NCBI RefSeq assembly: GCF_029815055.1
Contig: NZ_JAPPWA010000002.1
Coordinates: 1,054,001-1,118,000, forward strand
Length of the DNA: 64,000 bases
Direction of reading: 5' to 3'
Source: Ignatzschineria sp. RMDPL8A
GTDB lineage: Bacteria > Pseudomonadota > Gammaproteobacteria > Cardiobacteriales > Wohlfahrtiimonadaceae
Made by a program: the position numbers and the translations under genes. Under the pieces are notes generated by a model that saw only the letters and a list, made by a program, of their open reading frames with translations, did no database searches and was not told the origin of the DNA. This document shows, piece by piece, positions 35,745-45,337 of this stretch (positions are counted from its first letter, which is position 1; every line of letters begins with the position of its first letter).

Positions 35745-36542
35745 TTATTTAACATCTTTCCAGTATTCGCGATTTAAAGCATACGCAAGTAGGGTAAAGA
35801 TAATTAAGAAACCAATCACCCAAGGACCATATTTTGCACGGAGTAATTGAGCCGGTTCTGACACATACGCTAAGAAGTTGGTAATGTCATTCACTGCTAC
35901 TTTATACTCTTCTTCGGTTAAAAGACCGTCTTTGATCTTTTGAGTGCCGACGACAACAGAGAGTGTTTCACAGTCATCGCCTTTACATTTAGGGTCAGCT
36001 TTAACTGTTTCCATTACCGGTGCATAAATTCCTTGAAGTTCTGCAAGAACGTGAGGCATACCTGCGCCTTCAAATGCTACGTTGTTTACGCCTACAGGGC
36101 GAGTTTCGTCAACATAGAAGCTCATGAGATAGCGATAGATATAATCTGCGCCTTTTGCACGAACGATGGTTGATAAATCTGGAGGAGCGGTCCCTAACCA
36201 GTTTCCACCATCAACGCGGCTCATTGCGGTATAGATTAAGTCACCCTCTTTCGCAAGATTAAACTCATCTTCACGAACATCGTAACTACCGACGTGCATA
36301 TAGTTCTTTTTAAGATCATCGAGTTCAATTCCGATATCACGTGCTGTAACGTTATAGCGTTGGAATTCAACGGAGTGACAACCTAAACAGTAATCCATGA
36401 AAAGTTGCGCGCCTTGTTGAAGCGACGCTTTGTTTTTCATGTCGATGGTCACTTTTCCAATGTCTGCCACATTTGGATTAGCAGAAGCAGTGGAGAGCGA
36501 TAAGCATACAAAGCTAAATAGTAGAGTAATTAATTTTCTCAT
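35745..36542 (-). CDS. petC: Ubiquinol-cytochrome c reductase, cytochrome c1
   Basis: A 265-residue cytochrome c1 with signal peptide (cleavage near TASA/NP), the covalent heme site CLGCH (about residues 52-56), and the axial methionine in GAGMPHVL (about 160). The C-terminal anchor is GPWVIGFLIIFTLLAYAL with the cytoplasmic tail REYWKDVK. It transfers electrons from the Rieske protein to soluble or membrane cytochrome c. ATGA overlap with petB shows tight coupling. Confidence 0.96.
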   Translation of the reverse strand: MRKLITLLFSFVCLSLSTASANPNVADIGKVTIDMKNKASLQQGAQLFMDYCLGCHSVEFQRYNVTARDIGIELDDLKKNYMHVGSYDVREDEFNLAKEGDLIYTAMSRVDGGNWLGTAPPDLSTIVRAKGADYIYRYLMSFYVDETRPVGVNNVAFEGAGMPHVLAELQGIYAPVMETVKADPKCKGDDCETLSVVVGTQKIKDGLLTEEEYKVAVNDITNFLAYVSEPAQLLRAKYGPWVIGFLIIFTLLAYALNREYWKDVK

Positions 36543-37813
36543 TTCATTGTCACCCTTTCTGGAACAGGTTTAACGGTATCCATTTTCGACCACCAAGGCA
36601 TGCCGAAGAAGAAAGCGAAGTAGTAGATAGAGCAGATTCGCGCTACAAAAGTACGTGCGTCAGTTGCAGGAACCACACCAAGGTAGCCAAGGATGATGAA
36701 CGCAACAACAAAGAGAGCCACGAGAACTTTCGTTAAGGTGCCTTTATAGCGAATCGATTTAACAGGGCTCTTATCTAACCAAGGTAAGAAGAAGAGAACT
36801 GCGATCGAAGCACCCATCGCGATAACGCCCCAAATCTGAGTACCGAACCATGATGGAACCGCTCTTAGAATTGAGTAGTAAGGGGTGAAGTACCATACCG
36901 GTGCAATGTGATCCGGTGTTGCAAGTGGGTTTGCTGGCTCGAAGTTCGGGCTTTCTAAGAAGAGACCAAACATGTCGGGCGCATAGAAGATAATCAGAGC
37001 AAACACAATCATGAAGATACCGACCGCAAAGGTGTCGTGTACGGTGTAGTAAGGATGGAATGGGATACCGTCTAATGGAATGCCATTTTCATCTTTATGC
37101 TCTTTGATTTCGATTCCGTCAGGGTTATTTGAACCCACTTCGTGAAGCGCTAAGATGTGCGCAACCACAAGGCCCACTAACACTAATGGAAGCGCAATGA
37201 CGTGAAGTGCGAAGAAGCGGCTTAAGGTTGCTTCTGAAATCACGAAGTCCCCACGAATACCGGTTACTAATGTGTCACCGATGTAAGGAATTGCACCAAA
37301 GAGAGAAATGATTACCTGTGCACCCCAGAATGACATCTGACCGTAGGGAAGAACGTATCCCATAAACGCTTCAGCCATGAGGACAAGGTAAATTAACATA
37401 CCAAAGATCCAAACAAGCTCACGGGGTTTTCTATGTGAACCGTAGATAAGACCTCTGAACATGTGCATGTAAACAACGATGAAGAACATCGAAGCCCCAA
37501 CGGCGTGCATGTAGCGAATTAGCCACATCCAAGCAGTATCCCGCATTACTGCGGTTTCAAGGGATGCGTAGGCAATTGGAATACCCGTTGCGCTTAACGC
37601 ACCATCGGGTTTGAAGTGCATGACAAGCCAAATACCGGTTAGGATCTGGTTGACAAGAACGACCATTGCGAGCACACCAAAAATATAGAGGAAGTTAAAG
37701 TTTTTTGGTGCGTAATATTCAGTCATGTGGGTTTTAAGTGCGCGATTCACCGGTAGGCGATCGTTAACCCAATCCCATAGACGCATAGCTGCAGATTTAT
37801 TGCTTGTTGACAT
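36539..37813 (-). CDS. petB: Ubiquinol-cytochrome c reductase, cytochrome b
   Basis: A 424-residue cytochrome b with eight membrane helices. The heme-ligating histidine pairs are in RYMHAVGASMFFIVVYMHMFRG and FALHVIALPLVLVGLVVAHILALHEVGSNNPDG. The Qo-site motif, normally PEWY, reads PVWY at residues 305-308 (V codon at 36896-36898), a variant known in some beta- and gammaproteobacteria. It overlaps petA by one base (TAATG) and petC by four (ATGA). It oxidises ubiquinol and takes part in proton translocation. Confidence 0.96.
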   Translation of the reverse strand: MSTSNKSAAMRLWDWVNDRLPVNRALKTHMTEYYAPKNFNFLYIFGVLAMVVLVNQILTGIWLVMHFKPDGALSATGIPIAYASLETAVMRDTAWMWLIRYMHAVGASMFFIVVYMHMFRGLIYGSHRKPRELVWIFGMLIYLVLMAEAFMGYVLPYGQMSFWGAQVIISLFGAIPYIGDTLVTGIRGDFVISEATLSRFFALHVIALPLVLVGLVVAHILALHEVGSNNPDGIEIKEHKDENGIPLDGIPFHPYYTVHDTFAVGIFMIVFALIIFYAPDMFGLFLESPNFEPANPLATPDHIAPVWYFTPYYSILRAVPSWFGTQIWGVIAMGASIAVLFFLPWLDKSPVKSIRYKGTLTKVLVALFVVAFIILGYLGVVPATDARTFVARICSIYYFAFFFGMPWWSKMDTVKPVPERVTMK

Positions 37814-38421
37814 TATGCTTCTCCTCCGCTTAATCCAACAACGATTAGATTGTCCGTTTTGTAATAATACTCAGGCACAACAAGATTCGTTGGAGCTGGA
37901 AGGTTTTTAAATACGCGACCCGCTAAGTCAAAGCGTGAGCCGTGACATGGGCAGTAGAATCCACCTTTCCATTCTTTACCTAAATCTTGAGGGGCAATTT
38001 CTGGACGATAAGTAGGTGAGCAACCTAAGTGTGTACAGATTCCTACAAGTACGAGGATATCAGCACGATCTTCACGTGAACGGAAGAGGTTTGTTGCATA
38101 ATCAGGTTGTTGTGACGCGGTGTGTGAGTCTGCATCAACTAAGTTTGCTGCAGGCATCTCTTCAACCGTTTTCATCATCGCATCAGTACGTTTTAACACC
38201 CATACTGGCTTACCTTGCCACTCAACGCGGAGTAATTCGCCCGCATCTAATTTTGAAATATCAATTTCAACGGGAGCTCCCGCATTTTTTGCTCTTTCGT
38301 TAGGCATCCATGATTTTACAAATGGACCGCCCACTAAAAAAGCCGCGCCGACTGCACCTACTGCGGTTGTTGCGTAGGTTAGAGTGCGTCTTTTTTTAAG
38401 ATCTATCTTCTCAGAACTCAT
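37813..38421 (-). CDS. petA: Ubiquinol-cytochrome c reductase, Rieske iron-sulfur subunit
   Basis: A 202-residue Rieske protein. The N-terminus carries a twin-arginine-type region (KKRRTLTYATT) plus the single membrane anchor TTAVGAVGAAFLVGG (about 16-31). The 2Fe-2S ligands are in CTHLGC and CPCHGS, with a disulfide-type pair in the same loops. It lies 24 bases after efp and starts the petABC set. Confidence 0.96.
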   Translation of the reverse strand: MSSEKIDLKKRRTLTYATTAVGAVGAAFLVGGPFVKSWMPNERAKNAGAPVEIDISKLDAGELLRVEWQGKPVWVLKRTDAMMKTVEEMPAANLVDADSHTASQQPDYATNLFRSREDRADILVLVGICTHLGCSPTYRPEIAPQDLGKEWKGGFYCPCHGSRFDLAGRVFKNLPAPTNLVVPEYYYKTDNLIVVGLSGGEA

Positions 38422-38445
38422 CTCTTATCTCCATTACATTCGATA

Positions 38446-39015
38446 TTATTTGTTAACGCGAGATACATATTCGCCTGTGCGAGTATCAACTTTAATAATT
38501 TCATCTTGTTGCACGAAAAGCGGAACGCGTACCACAGCGCCTGACTCTAATGTCGCTGGTTTACCACCTGTTCCTGCTGTATCGCCGCGAAGGCCGGGAT
38601 CCGTTTCAACAATTTTCATTTCGATAAAGTTGGGCGCAGTAACGGAAATTGGAACGCCGTTCCAGAGTGTTACTGTGCAGACGTCTTGCTCGATGAGCCA
38701 TAATTTCACGTCTTCAACCGCAGAAGCGCCTGCGCCGATTTGGTCGTAGGTTTCTGGATTCATGAAATGCCAAAATTCGCCGTCGTTATAGAGATATTGC
38801 ATCTCAACGTCCATTACATCAGCCGCTTCAACAGAGTCGCCTGATTTAAAGGTACGCTCAATAATACGACCGGTTTTAAGGTTGCGAATTTTAACGCGGT
38901 TGAATGCTTGCCCTTTGCCTGGTTTAACCATCTCGTTTTCAACGATCGAACAGGGATCGCCGTCGAGCATGATTTTTAAGCCACTTTTAAATTGATTTGT
39001 AGTATATGTTGCCAT
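38446..39015 (-). CDS. efp: Translation elongation factor P
   Basis: A 189-residue EF-P, which frees ribosomes stalled on proline stretches. The modified-lysine loop is VKPGKGQAF (Lys about residue 34), the same sequence context as in EpmABC-type E. coli EF-P; the three beta-barrel domains and the C-terminus [10 protein letters not shown] are standard. It lies only 24 bases upstream of petA with no visible terminator, so it may be cotranscribed with the bc1 genes. Confidence 0.97.
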   Translation of the reverse strand: MATYTTNQFKSGLKIMLDGDPCSIVENEMVKPGKGQAFNRVKIRNLKTGRIIERTFKSGDSVEAADVMDVEMQYLYNDGEFWHFMNPETYDQIGAGASAVEDVKLWLIEQDVCTVTLWNGVPISVTAPNFIEMKIVETDPGLRGDTAGTGGKPATLESGAVVRVPLFVQQDEIIKVDTRTGEYVSRVNK

Positions 39016-39165
39016 TATTTATTAAATACCTAGATCTATAAAAATATTTTTGTAATTGTAACGTATCTCGAAGAAACTTTCAGCATTGTGCCTATTATAA
39101 ATTAATTAGACACAATTCTAATCAAATAATCTGATTTTATTAGGAAAGTTTGATTCGCGTTTTAA

Positions 39166-39198
39166 GGGTAATTCGCTCGGCAATAGAAAGAATTACCC
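39166..39198. terminator. Hairpin after fbp
   Basis: A 9-bp perfect inverted repeat (GGGTAATTC at 39166-39174 with GAATTACCC at 39190-39198), about 25 bases beyond the fbp stop. The T tract on the minus strand is weak (TTAAAA), so it is at most a modest terminator. Confidence 0.5.
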
Positions 39199-39222
39199 GA
39201 AAAAGGTCTTATTATACCGGAA

Positions 39223-40269
39223 CTAAGCGTTCGTGGTGTGATTAAAATCTAAGTTTTGTTCTTTAGCGTAGGCTTCATGTTTTTCAAGGATGATTTGCAT
39301 CTCCTCTTTTGAGCCCATAATCACAGGAACGCGCTGGTGTAGATCGCTTGGGTCGATATCTAAAATACGGTCATATCCGGTACTTGCGATACCGCCGGCT
39401 TGCTCGACTAAGAACGCCATTGGGTTTGCTTCATACATAAGGCGTAAACGGCCGCCGCGTGAACGAATATTTTCATCCATAGGATAGGCAAAAAGTCCGC
39501 CGCGAAGGAGAAGACGATGAATATCCATCACCATTGCACCAACCCAGCGCATAGTGAATTTCTTACCACGAGGGCCATCTTTACCGGCGTCGCACATCTC
39601 AACGTACTCTTTCATCGGCGCTTCCCACACATTGCGGTTCGATTGGTTGATCGCATACTCGCTTGTGGTCTCAGGGATTTGGAGGTTCGGGTGCGTTAAG
39701 ATAAATTCGCCCATGCTTGGCTCTAAGGTAAAGCCGTGAGTGCCGTGGCCAATCGTGATCACCATCATCGTCGCTGAGCCATATAAACAGTAACCCGCAC
39801 AGACTTGTTCGGTGCCTTTTTGTAAGAAATCTTCTTTCGTTGGGTTGTGATTGGGTGAGCGTAAAATTGAGAAAATTGTGCCGATCGGGCCGTTAATATC
39901 AATGTTGCTCGAGCCATCAAGTGGGTCGAAAAGAAGGAGGTAATTGCCTCGTGGCGCGCCCTCTGGAATTGGATAGATATCTTCCATCTCTTCACTTGCC
40001 ATTGCCGACAAGTGGCCACGCCAAATATTGTTTTTGATGAAGAGTTCGTTGGCGATCACATCCAAGATTTGCTGTGTTTCGCCTTGACAGTTTTCATCTT
40101 CCGTACTTCCTAAAACATTGGCTAATTGCCCTTTTTTCACCGCAGCGGCAATCATTTTGCACGCGACCGCGATATCATTCATAAGAAGGGTGAAATTTCC
40201 AGTTGCGTCTGGGAAACGTCGTTGCTCTTCAATGATAAATTGCGACAGCGTTACGCCAAAATGGTCCAT
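39223..40269 (-). CDS. fbp: Class I fructose-1,6-bisphosphatase
   Basis: A 348-residue Fbp, the gluconeogenic phosphatase that makes fructose 6-phosphate. Metal-site and family sequences: EEMEDIYPIPEGAPRGNYLLLFDPLDGSSNIDINGPIGTIFSIL (metal ligands Asp-x-Leu-Asp-Gly-Ser), and the C-terminal RLLLRGGLFAYPMDENIRSRGGRLRLMYEANPMAFLVEQAGG. The longest frame begins nine codons upstream, but ATG 40269 has GGAG six bases before it and matches the family start. No AMP-site assignment is attempted. Monocistronic, divergent from fur. Confidence 0.95.
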   Translation of the reverse strand: MDHFGVTLSQFIIEEQRRFPDATGNFTLLMNDIAVACKMIAAAVKKGQLANVLGSTEDENCQGETQQILDVIANELFIKNNIWRGHLSAMASEEMEDIYPIPEGAPRGNYLLLFDPLDGSSNIDINGPIGTIFSILRSPNHNPTKEDFLQKGTEQVCAGYCLYGSATMMVITIGHGTHGFTLEPSMGEFILTHPNLQIPETTSEYAINQSNRNVWEAPMKEYVEMCDAGKDGPRGKKFTMRWVGAMVMDIHRLLLRGGLFAYPMDENIRSRGGRLRLMYEANPMAFLVEQAGGIASTGYDRILDIDPSDLHQRVPVIMGSKEEMQIILEKHEAYAKEQNLDFNHTTNA

Positions 40270-40473
40270 GATATTCTCCAATTGTAAATGAATCACTCTA
40301 GATTAGTTGCCCGTATGATACCGCTTTTTCTTCTTGAATTAAAGCGCTTTGTAGCTCGCTCGTAGTCAATTTCGTCTGAGATCAAAGCGGAATCGTAAGC
40401 GAAGATTTTGTATGTCGACGCGGTAACCGATATACTATCTCTTTATAGGTAAACTATCAGTGAGAATTTAAAG

Positions 40474-40917
40474 GTGGAAAATAAAACAAATATGAGTTCT
40501 AAAGAACTGAAAAATGCTGGATTAAAAGTAACTTTGCCACGCCTAAAAATCTTAGATATTTTGGCGAAAGCGGCAGAAACCAGCGTCTGCCATCTAACCG
40601 CGGAAGAGATCTTCATGCAACTGAGCCAATCCGGCGAAGAAGTCGGGCTTGCAACGGTTTATCGTGTATTAACACAATTTGAACAAGCAGGGCTCGTTCG
40701 TCGACATTTTTTCGATGGCGGTCAATCGATGTTTGAACTAGACCAAGGCGATCAGCATGATCATATTATTTGTGTGAGCTGTGGTCATATCGATGAGTTC
40801 TCTCATGATCGTATTCAAGAAAAACTCGAGAAAATCGCTGAAGATTTGGGCTATGAATTACGCGATTCACGCACCTTTCTCTATGGGCTTTGTAGTGAAT
40901 GCCGGGATCACAAGTAG
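40474..40917 (+). CDS. fur: Ferric uptake regulator Fur
   Basis: A 147-residue Fur. The winged helix is ELKNAGLKVTLPRLKILDIL...AEEIFMQLSQSGEEVGLATVYRVLTQFEQAGLVRRHFFDGG; metal-binding sites are HDHIICVSCGHIDEF and the C-terminal CSEC, the CxxC pairs of the structural zinc site. The start is GTG 40474 (GAGAA upstream) or ATG 40492; both are plausible. Its 3' end overlaps the ArnT-like gene by 19 bases. No obvious Fur box is seen before it. Confidence 0.94.
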   Translation: MENKTNMSSKELKNAGLKVTLPRLKILDILAKAAETSVCHLTAEEIFMQLSQSGEEVGLATVYRVLTQFEQAGLVRRHFFDGGQSMFELDQGDQHDHIICVSCGHIDEFSHDRIQEKLEKIAEDLGYELRDSRTFLYGLCSECRDHK

Positions 40918-42494
40918 GGCTCTTTAGCAAAGAATATACCACGCGACGTTATGCCTTATTATGGGTGAGTATTTGGCTCGTCCTTATTTTCGTCACGTGG
41001 TTTTCACGGCCCTTAATTCCCTATCAAGAAACGATGCTCGCGGCAGTCTCGTGGGAGAGTTACGCCAGCAAGTTTTATCTCTATCCGATTTTAAATGGCG
41101 AGTATGTAGCGAACGTGTTTCCGCTTGTGCCGTGGATTGAGGTGGGAATTTGGCAATTAACCGGCGCCAGTGAATTTTCGCTTCGCGCTGTGATGAGTAT
41201 CTTTAGCATTGGCGTTCTCTTTTTAACCGGATGGGCGGCTTACCAGCTCTGGCCTGATAAACGCTATGTTCGCGGCAATGCGCCCTTCATCTTAGTGGGA
41301 AGCCTTGTTTGGACGCTCTTTGCAACGGCGAATATCTCGCAGGTTTGGCTCGTTTTCTTTCTCGTGTTTGCGATCAATTTTCTGATCCGCGTTTGGCGGT
41401 TTAATGATGAGCGCTGGTGGATTGGTTTTGCATTATCAGTGATGGCGGGGCTCTTTGCCTCAGGTCTCTATTTTCTTTGTCTTGTGATGCCGATGTTGCT
41501 CCTTACACCTTTTTGGGCGGACAAAAAGAGAGTGGCACGAATCTATGTGGCTGGCCTGCTTTCGATTTTAGTCGCCGTTACTCCCTTTTTTCTTTGGGCG
41601 CTGAACGTCAGTGATGCGTTAATGGGGGATCAGTCGCTCTGGACGATTATGGGTGGACGCGGCATTATTTCAGGCATCTATTCACCAATCCCATTTTATA
41701 TTACCCTGTTAAATATTGGTGCTGTGCTCTTTCCGTGGGTTTTTTGGTTAAAACTCTACCGCTTTCGGAAAAGTGTTGCGCACGATCCTGAATTGAAATT
41801 TAGCTATCTCTGGTTTTTCTCGACGCTGGTTATGTTGATGCTACTTGGCTCGACTTCACTTGTGGAACTCTTTGCGCTCTATCCCGCGCTTTGTCTCATT
41901 GTGGCGCGCCATTATGTGCAGGGCTATAACGAACGGCGCGACATCCTTTTTATTGTGCTCGTCATTGCGCTAATTGGTCTTTTGTTAATTCTCATTCCGC
42001 TGAATCATGAGTTTTTTGATCTCCCAGATTGGACGAAAAATGTCTCGGTTTGGTGGGGGGCAGGGCTCATTCTTTTTTCAGTCACGTTGCTTGTGAGTGC
42101 GAATGATACGCGGGTTTTTACTTTAATGCTGATGAGCGTTGCCTTAACGCTTGCGATCAATTTTGGCATTGTGCGCCAAGCGGCAGATTTTTACGATTTG
42201 GAGCCTGCGGGCGAGCGCGTTTCTTGGTATCAATCTCGAGGCTTTAAGATGGCCCATTTAGGGAATTATCCCGGACATATTCATTTTGTGGGGCGGTTAA
42301 CTGAGCCGCTTACCACGATTCATTCGGTTGAGATGTATCAAAAATTTAAAGAAGAAAATCCCGATGCGCGTATGATTATGTATATTAGTGAGATTGATGA
42401 TCAATTAAGAGAGCGTATAGAATATTGGCAACCTTTTCGTGGGCGATATTTGGTCATAGCCCCAATTTCGGAGGTTAAGCCCTACGCTCGGTAA
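40899..42494 (+). CDS. ArnT-like membrane glycosyltransferase (GT-C fold)
   Basis: A 531-residue polytopic protein with a GT-C layout like the ArnT/PMT families: an acidic site just after the first helix (PLIPYQETMLAAVSWESY, candidate catalytic Glu), about 11 further helices, and a soluble C-terminal periplasmic part (about 440-531). Such enzymes use undecaprenyl-linked sugars to modify lipid A or proteins. It is not certain that L-Ara4N is the donor: no arn genes adjoin it. ATG 40899 overlaps fur by 19 bases, so translation may be coupled to fur, giving possible iron-linked expression. DUF349 gene follows by 18 bases. Confidence 0.72.
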   Translation: MPGSQVGLFSKEYTTRRYALLWVSIWLVLIFVTWFSRPLIPYQETMLAAVSWESYASKFYLYPILNGEYVANVFPLVPWIEVGIWQLTGASEFSLRAVMSIFSIGVLFLTGWAAYQLWPDKRYVRGNAPFILVGSLVWTLFATANISQVWLVFFLVFAINFLIRVWRFNDERWWIGFALSVMAGLFASGLYFLCLVMPMLLLTPFWADKKRVARIYVAGLLSILVAVTPFFLWALNVSDALMGDQSLWTIMGGRGIISGIYSPIPFYITLLNIGAVLFPWVFWLKLYRFRKSVAHDPELKFSYLWFFSTLVMLMLLGSTSLVELFALYPALCLIVARHYVQGYNERRDILFIVLVIALIGLLLILIPLNHEFFDLPDWTKNVSVWWGAGLILFSVTLLVSANDTRVFTLMLMSVALTLAINFGIVRQAADFYDLEPAGERVSWYQSRGFKMAHLGNYPGHIHFVGRLTEPLTTIHSVEMYQKFKEENPDARMIMYISEIDDQLRERIEYWQPFRGRYLVIAPISEVKPYAR

Positions 42495-42512
42495 ATTCGT
42501 GAGGAGAACGTC

Positions 42513-45257
42513 ATGTTTAGATTTTTCGCACCTAGTTGGAAAAGCCGCTCTAGTGCGCGTCGTTTACGCGCTATTTTAGAGGAAGGACTGACGGATGATA
42601 TTTTATTACAGCTTGCCAGTTATGATGCCTCACTCGAGGTGCGTAGAGCCGCGGTTGATCGACTAACCGATCTCAATGAGCTCTATTCGCTCTGGCTCGG
42701 TGAGCGCTCTAAAGAGGGGCAGACCCATGTAATGGCGCGTTTGGCGGCCCTGATTAATGACGATAATGATCTGGCGGCGGTTAAAAAACTCTTTGAAAGT
42801 GTGCGCGTGCGTTCATTTCCTCTTGCGACCTTACTGTTAAGTGTGAATTCTCCCGAGATTCAAGAATATCTCTTTACGAAAATTGAGCATCCACACGATG
42901 TGGTAAGACTGATTGAAGCGCAAAATCCGTTCGCAGAAAGAGCGTTGGCGAAAATTGACGAATTGGCTGTGTTGAAAACGCTGCAAGCAGAGTTAAAAAA
43001 CAATGATAAACGGGCGCATCAACTGATTCGTGGGCGTATTGCCGAGCTTGAAACGATTAAAGCGAAGGAAGCGCAGGCGGAAAGGCTCATCGATGCCTAT
43101 CGTCTTTTATCAGAAAGTGAGCCACTTGCGGCGCTGAATAAACTAAGTGAAATTGATAGTCAATGGACTGCTGAAGCGCTTCCTGAGCAAAAAGAGCGTG
43201 ATCGCTATCGTGAGGTTTATCTTGCCCGTTATCGTGAATTTAGTGAGCAGTATCAAAAAATGCAAACGCTGATCGAATCGTGTGAAACCGCGCTAAGTGA
43301 AGCGCAGACAGAAGATGAATTGACGGCGCTTATTGAGACGCTATCGGGGCGATTAGAAACGGCTTCGAGAGCGGTAGCAGAATCGATCAACAAATGCCTC
43401 GATACGGCAAATAGCCGCTTAAAATCACTTAAAACTGTTCATAAAGCGGAAAATCAATACCGCGGATTGATTCAGTCCACTAAAAAACTGCTTAAATCCC
43501 GCTATCAGATCGCAAATCATGAGATTGAATCGACGATTGTCAGTCTAAAAGAGGCGATCGCGAAAAAGCCGCATGGGGAGCTGGATCGTCTATTAAATGA
43601 ACTTCATCGCCGGAAGGAATTACAAGGGCGCGCCGCTGAGATTGAGGCAAGCGTTGTCAATAGTCTAGAAAAACTTGGAAAAGCCATTGAAGAGGGCGTA
43701 ACACAGGCGGCGGGAAGTTGCGTTAAAGAGGCTGAAACCCTATTAAATGAGAAAGGGGCGGCACTGCCTCAAGCGGTTCATCAGCATCTTTTTAGAGAGC
43801 TCGGAACCTTGAAGAAAAAGCTCTATGAGATGCGTAAATGGGCTCGTTGGGGGGCTGAAAATGCCCTACAAAAACTGTGCGATAAAGCGGAAGCGCTTGC
43901 AGATGAAGAGAATAATGCCTATATCGTCGATCAATTAAAACAGCTCCGCTTAAGTTGGGATGAGGCCGCGCGAAATAATCGTCAAATGGCCAAACAATTG
44001 CGTGAGCGTTTTGATGCGGCGTGCGAAAAAGCGTTTGCCAGCGTTGAAAAAGAGCGCGACAAGAATCAAGAGTATCGCCGTTTCTATCTCAATGAAGCCC
44101 GTGAAATACTATCACTATTTCAGCAAAATATTGACCAGATTGATTGGAATAATCCCAATTGGGGAGCGATTCAACCGCTACGTACGCAATTTTTAGAGCA
44201 GTGGAATCAATATCTCAATCAATATTCAACCGGCGAGCGGATTAGTTTTGGCGCACCACTCTTTTTACCCCGTGATAAACGCATGCTCGAGCGTGAAATG
44301 CAAGGTATTTTAGCACCACTTAATAAAGCGATTCGAAATGCACAACAAACTGAGATCACCCGTCTTTATGCGCTGATTGAAGAGCTCAAAGGCTTGGCGG
44401 CTGAGATGCAAGATGAGCAGGCGGATATTGATAGTATTCTTGCAGATTTTAAAATTATGAAGCAGGAGTTTAAGCCGAAACTCGTGCTCCGTTATCGTGA
44501 TCATCGCCGTTTGATGAAGTCCTATAAAGAAGTCACAGAAACGCTCTACGCCCATGAGCAATCCTATCGCTCCGCTTCTGATGAAAAACGCTCGCAAAAT
44601 GCTGATAAAAAACGAGCTGTATTAGCGGAAATGTCTGCTTATCTTAATGAGCTGAATGGGGATAATCTCGCTGGTTTTGAAGCGAAAATGGATCATTTTC
44701 AAGAAGCGTGGGATGAAGCGGGCGTTGTTGCCAAGCAAGATCATCGCCAATTGATGGCAGAGCTCCACGGGATTAAAGATCAATTGTTTGAAGCGCGCCT
44801 ACGTATCGAAAATAGTTTAAAAGATGCCAAGTTAGAAAAGAGTATTGCTATCGCTAAAGCACTCGGCATTCTTGAAGAGTGTGCAGTTAAAGGGGAGGCG
44901 TTTTCACTTGCAGAGATGCCAAAACCGACTGAACGCCCGCTGTTAAAACGCTATGAGTGTTTAGCTGAGATTGAAAAAGGCAATGACGCGGCGCGTTTAT
45001 ATCTACAAACTCTTTATGAGGCGCGGGATAATGAGGCGCGGAAACTTGCGGTGGTGCACGATATTTTAATCTCGCGTGAAACGCCGGAAGAGGATCGAGC
45101 GCTCCGCATTCAGTATCAATTAGAACGGTTGCCCGATGAAATGATGGGGCGTGTAAAAAGGCCTATTAATAAGCAGCTAGAGATGCTGTATAATGATTGG
45201 TTTGAAAAAATAGTGGGTGAGCTGGAGCCAAAGTTATGGCAGCGCTTTTTTGATTAA
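42513..45257 (+). CDS. DUF349 domain-containing coiled-coil protein
   Basis: A 914-residue, highly charged protein. The first about 130 residues look like HEAT-type helical repeats (RRLRAILEEGL, SLEVRRAAVDRLTDLNEL); the remainder is mostly alpha-helical coiled coil with DUF349-like units recognisable by tryptophans in patterns such as WNNPNWGAIQPLRTQFLEQWNQYL and FQEAWDEAG. No signal peptide or membrane helix is seen, so it is cytoplasmic. DUF349 proteins are common in gammaproteobacteria with no firm role. It lies 18 bases after the ArnT-like gene and 80 before ppiD. Confidence 0.78.
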   Translation: MFRFFAPSWKSRSSARRLRAILEEGLTDDILLQLASYDASLEVRRAAVDRLTDLNELYSLWLGERSKEGQTHVMARLAALINDDNDLAAVKKLFESVRVRSFPLATLLLSVNSPEIQEYLFTKIEHPHDVVRLIEAQNPFAERALAKIDELAVLKTLQAELKNNDKRAHQLIRGRIAELETIKAKEAQAERLIDAYRLLSESEPLAALNKLSEIDSQWTAEALPEQKERDRYREVYLARYREFSEQYQKMQTLIESCETALSEAQTEDELTALIETLSGRLETASRAVAESINKCLDTANSRLKSLKTVHKAENQYRGLIQSTKKLLKSRYQIANHEIESTIVSLKEAIAKKPHGELDRLLNELHRRKELQGRAAEIEASVVNSLEKLGKAIEEGVTQAAGSCVKEAETLLNEKGAALPQAVHQHLFRELGTLKKKLYEMRKWARWGAENALQKLCDKAEALADEENNAYIVDQLKQLRLSWDEAARNNRQMAKQLRERFDAACEKAFASVEKERDKNQEYRRFYLNEAREILSLFQQNIDQIDWNNPNWGAIQPLRTQFLEQWNQYLNQYSTGERISFGAPLFLPRDKRMLEREMQGILAPLNKAIRNAQQTEITRLYALIEELKGLAAEMQDEQADIDSILADFKIMKQEFKPKLVLRYRDHRRLMKSYKEVTETLYAHEQSYRSASDEKRSQNADKKRAVLAEMSAYLNELNGDNLAGFEAKMDHFQEAWDEAGVVAKQDHRQLMAELHGIKDQLFEARLRIENSLKDAKLEKSIAIAKALGILEECAVKGEAFSLAEMPKPTERPLLKRYECLAEIEKGNDAARLYLQTLYEARDNEARKLAVVHDILISRETPEEDRALRIQYQLERLPDEMMGRVKRPINKQLEMLYNDWFEKIVGELEPKLWQRFFD

Positions 45258-45337
45258 TTGATAGTCAAGCGCGGTAACTTTCGTTACTATATTTGCCTCT
45301 TTATGGTCGAAACGTTAAAAGGAAGAGTTCGTTAATT

